Shown: piece after piece, positions 50,646-52,922 of the stretch
How positions within the stretch are numbered: position 1 is the first letter of the stretch
Layout of the letters: each line of letters opens with the position of its first letter
Assembly (NCBI GenBank): GCA_903860195.1
Contig: CAIOPO010000100.1
Coordinates: forward strand, 1-52,922
DNA from: an uncultured Opitutia bacterium
GTDB lineage: Bacteria > Verrucomicrobiota > Verrucomicrobiia > Opitutales > UBA953
Direction: 5' to 3'
DNA length: 52,922 nt
Translations under genes and position numbers: made by a program
Notes under the pieces: model-generated
Database searches by the model: none
The model's input: only the letters and a program-made list of their open reading frames with translations
Told to the model about the DNA's origin: nothing

Positions 50646-52922
50646 ATGAAGCACCCCGCAATCACCGCCCTCGCGCTGCTGCTGGCCGTCTCCGGTCTCG
50701 CGCAGTCCAAGCCGGCGGTCCCCAAGATCGTTCTGCCGCCTGAACCCCCGGCGCAGACCGTCACCCAGAAAATCGACCTGCTCGAACTCTTCCGCAAGGG
50801 CGAGGCCGAGCTGTTCGTCAATCCCAAGGCGGACATCGCCGGCGATCCTAAGTCCGTGTTCAAGTTCGGATCGGACGGCAACTTCGTCGTCAGCGGCGAA
50901 GGCTACGGCGCCATCACCACCCTCGGCGCCTACCGGGACTACCATCTCGTGATCGAGTTCAAGTGGGGTCAGAAGACCTGGGGTAAGCGCGAGTCCCGCT
51001 CGCGCGACAGCGGGATCCTCGTCCACTGCTTCGGCCCGCAGGGCACCGTTGGCGGCAACTGGATGGCGAGCATCGAGGCGCAGATCATCGAGGGCGGCGT
51101 GGGCGACATCCTCGTCCTCGCCCCCAAGCTCGCGGACGGCACCGTCCTCGAGACCTCGCTCAGCGCCGAGGTCGGCCGCGACCGCGACAAGGAGAAGGTC
51201 TGGACCCCGGGCGCGCCGCGCGAGACCATGAAGGGCGGCCGGCTCAACTGGTCCAAGCGCGACCCGGATTGGAAGGACGTCGTCGGTTTCCGCGGCAAGG
51301 ACGACGTCGAGTCGCCCTTCGGCCAGTGGACCCGTTTCGAGGTGATCGCCAAGGGCGACACGCTCGTCTATCTCGTCAACGGCGTGAAGGTGAACGAGGC
51401 CTTCGACGTGAAGCCCAGCCAGGGACGGCTGCAGCTGCAGACCGAGGCCGCCGAAATGCACGTGCGCCGTTACGAGCTGCATCCGTTGGGCGGATTCACC
51501 GAGAAGTGGGCGCCGGCCAAGGCCGCGGCCGCCGGCTCCCACCCGGCTTCGGACGACGTGAAGGCGCAGGCCGCCTTCGCGGCCAAGCACGGCGACGCCC
51601 AGGAGATCCCGGGCTACGCCATGCGCCCGGCCAGGATCGATTTCGAGAAGGACCAGGCGAAGAACGCCGCCCTGCCTCACAAGCTTCCCGTGGGTTTTGA
51701 GATGGTCGTCGCCGCCGCCTCTCCGATGGTGGCCAATCCCACGATGGGATGCGTCGACGACCGGGGCCGCCTGTTCGTGGGCGACTCCATCGGCGTCAAT
51801 TGGAGCACGAAGAAGTTCGAGCGCGAGACGCCCGGACGCGTCGTGATGCTGGAGGACCGCGACGGAGACGGCGTGTTCGACCGGAGCGTCGTCTTCGCGG
51901 ACAGGCTGACCGTCCCCAAGGGCGGCTGCTGGGCCGACGGCAGCCTGTTCGTGGCCTCGCCGCCGGGCATCTGGAAGTTCACCGACGCGGACGATGACGG
52001 CGTGGCCGAGAAGCGCGAACTGGTGGTGGGCGGCTTCGAATGGACGGCCAACGGCGCCGACTGCCACGGCCCGCGCCTGCACCCCGACGGCCGGCTCTAC
52101 TGGACCCACGGCCGCAAGGGGCACACCGTGAAGCAGAAGGACGGCACGCTCGTGCACGCGGGCCTCAACAGCGGCGTCTGGTCGATGAAGACCGACGGCA
52201 CTGACATCCGCTGGCATGCGCTGGGCTGCGCCGACAATCCGGCCAGCATCGACTTCACCCCGACCGGCGAGATCGTGGGCACCGTCGACCTCTATTTCGG
52301 CAGCCCGCGCGTCGACACCCTCATGCAGTGGCAGCTCGGCGGCGTCTACGAGCGCCCCGACTTCCTGCGCATCATCGCCGACCTGCCGCGCACGCACGAG
52401 CGCATGCCCATCCTCCGCGAGCTCGGACACGTCGTCCCCAGCGGTTGCTCCTTCTGGAAGAACGCCGACCGCGTGGCGCCCGCCGACCACCCCCTTTCCT
52501 CCGGCCCCGACAGCCTCCATCTCCTCGTCGCCTTCTACAACTCCCAGAAGATCGTCCGCTTCGAGCTCAAGCCCGACGGCTCGACTTATCAGGCCGCCGA
52601 GCACGAATTCTTCACCGTGGACCGCAAGGGTTCGCACCTTTCCGACGTGATCGAGGCTCCGGACGGCTCGCTGCTCGTCGTCGACACCGGCACCTGGTAT
52701 TCGCACTGTCCGTCCAGCCTGAAGGGAGTGGAAAACGTGCCCGGCGCGATCTACCGCGTGCGCCGGACCGGAGAAGGGAAAGCCGCGCACGCGGCCGTCG
52801 CCAAGGCGCACCGGCCCTTTGCGCCGGCCCCGGTCAGGACCGACGCCGAACTGCTCACCCAGCTTTCCTCCGTCGATCAGGCGGTCGTCCGACGCGGGTT
52901 GGAAGGACTGACTTTCCGTGAG
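50646..52922 (+). CDS. Secreted DUF1080 plus PVC beta-propeller fusion, 3'-truncated by the window edge
   Basis: This frame is open from the ATG to the last base, so it is missing from the ORF track. It encodes at least 759 aa. It has a signal peptide (MKHPAITALALLLAVSGLAQ), then a DUF1080 (3-keto-disaccharide hydrolase-type, concanavalin-like) domain at about residues 45-280 with YRDYHLVIEFKWG, RDSGILVHCFG and FGQWTRFEVIAKGD. A beta-propeller of the PVC membrane-bound dehydrogenase type follows from about 335, with DDRGRLFVGDSIG, MLEDRDGDGVFDRS and ITDADDDGVAEKR-like calcium-site loops. The C-terminal part, where such proteins often have HEAT repeats and a cytochrome c, lies outside the window (ALLTQLSSVDQAVVRRG-like helices begin at the edge). 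A role in polysaccharide breakdown is likely from family and neighbours. Confidence 0.88.
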   Translation, partial: MKHPAITALALLLAVSGLAQSKPAVPKIVLPPEPPAQTVTQKIDLLELFRKGEAELFVNPKADIAGDPKSVFKFGSDGNFVVSGEGYGAITTLGAYRDYHLVIEFKWGQKTWGKRESRSRDSGILVHCFGPQGTVGGNWMASIEAQIIEGGVGDILVLAPKLADGTVLETSLSAEVGRDRDKEKVWTPGAPRETMKGGRLNWSKRDPDWKDVVGFRGKDDVESPFGQWTRFEVIAKGDTLVYLVNGVKVNEAFDVKPSQGRLQLQTEAAEMHVRRYELHPLGGFTEKWAPAKAAAAGSHPASDDVKAQAAFAAKHGDAQEIPGYAMRPARIDFEKDQAKNAALPHKLPVGFEMVVAAASPMVANPTMGCVDDRGRLFVGDSIGVNWSTKKFERETPGRVVMLEDRDGDGVFDRSVVFADRLTVPKGGCWADGSLFVASPPGIWKFTDADDDGVAEKRELVVGGFEWTANGADCHGPRLHPDGRLYWTHGRKGHTVKQKDGTLVHAGLNSGVWSMKTDGTDIRWHALGCADNPASIDFTPTGEIVGTVDLYFGSPRVDTLMQWQLGGVYERPDFLRIIADLPRTHERMPILRELGHVVPSGCSFWKNADRVAPADHPLSSGPDSLHLLVAFYNSQKIVRFELKPDGSTYQAAEHEFFTVDRKGSHLSDVIEAPDGSLLVVDTGTWYSHCPSSLKGVENVPGAIYRVRRTGEGKAAHAAVAKAHRPFAPAPVRTDAELLTQLSSVDQAVVRRGLEGLTFRE

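Noticed and set aside
1-52922. Insertion sequences, prophage, CRISPR or recent gene transfer
   Set aside because: No transposase, integrase, terminal repeat or repeat-spacer array was seen, and base composition of the genes is uniform apart from the regulatory AT-rich patch near 19010-19120.

Overview
This window is high-GC chromosomal DNA, most likely from a member of the phylum Verrucomicrobia (PVC superphylum). The assignment is inferred from gene content. It carries a large secreted DUF1587/1592/1588/1585-type protein with two CxxCH haem motifs next to a Tat-exported DUF1552 protein, two sulfatases, a ThuA-like protein and a DUF1080-propeller fusion, all typical of Planctomycetes and Verrucomicrobia. 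A complete dcw cluster with a MurE carrying the meso-DAP motif and a divergent FtsZ points to Verrucomicrobia rather than Planctomycetes. No mobile element, CRISPR array or rRNA was seen. One tRNA (Ser, TGA) is present.

Layout. 1-1233: 3' end of a sulfatase. 1267-5190: a phosphate region in which DUF47-pit (leftward) diverges from a PlcP-like metallophosphatase and an MGDG-synthase-like glycosyltransferase (rightward). The shared intergenic region holds two mirror-image TGTTAC-N5-TGTTAC boxes. This looks like a phosphate-starvation unit that imports phosphate and replaces phospholipids by glycolipids. 5187-16481: housekeeping genes uvrC, cinA, holA, purB, a PPi-type phosphofructokinase, a FecR-domain protein, tmk and holB, followed by an ECF sigma cassette. 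16488-18829 (leftward): a lipoprotein, then aroC and a P-loop protein.

19204-37598 is the division and cell-wall (dcw) cluster: mraZ, rsmH, ftsL, ftsI, murE, murF, mraY, murD, a LysM protein, ftsW, murG, a murC-murB fusion, ddl, ftsQ, ftsA and ftsZ. Most neighbours overlap by 4 bp. Upstream of mraZ is an AT-rich promoter region with six TGGG motifs at about 10-bp steps, which are probable MraZ boxes. FtsZ keeps the GTP-binding motif and a C-terminal FtsA-binding-like tail, but two of the three polar residues of the T7 loop are replaced.

37647-52922: sufS, a DUF2851 protein, tRNA-Ser placed 10 bp before a D-2-hydroxyacid dehydrogenase, a ThuA-like protein, and then the PVC-type secreted gene group. 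The DUF1592/DUF1552 operon in that group is flanked by two paralogous membrane-anchored Sel1-like proteins. A sulfatase and a DUF1080-propeller gene that runs off the window follow.

Many genes that begin transcription units lack a Shine-Dalgarno sequence and have C-rich, purine-poor bases before the start codon. Start codons were therefore chosen mainly by family alignment and by overlap with the preceding gene.
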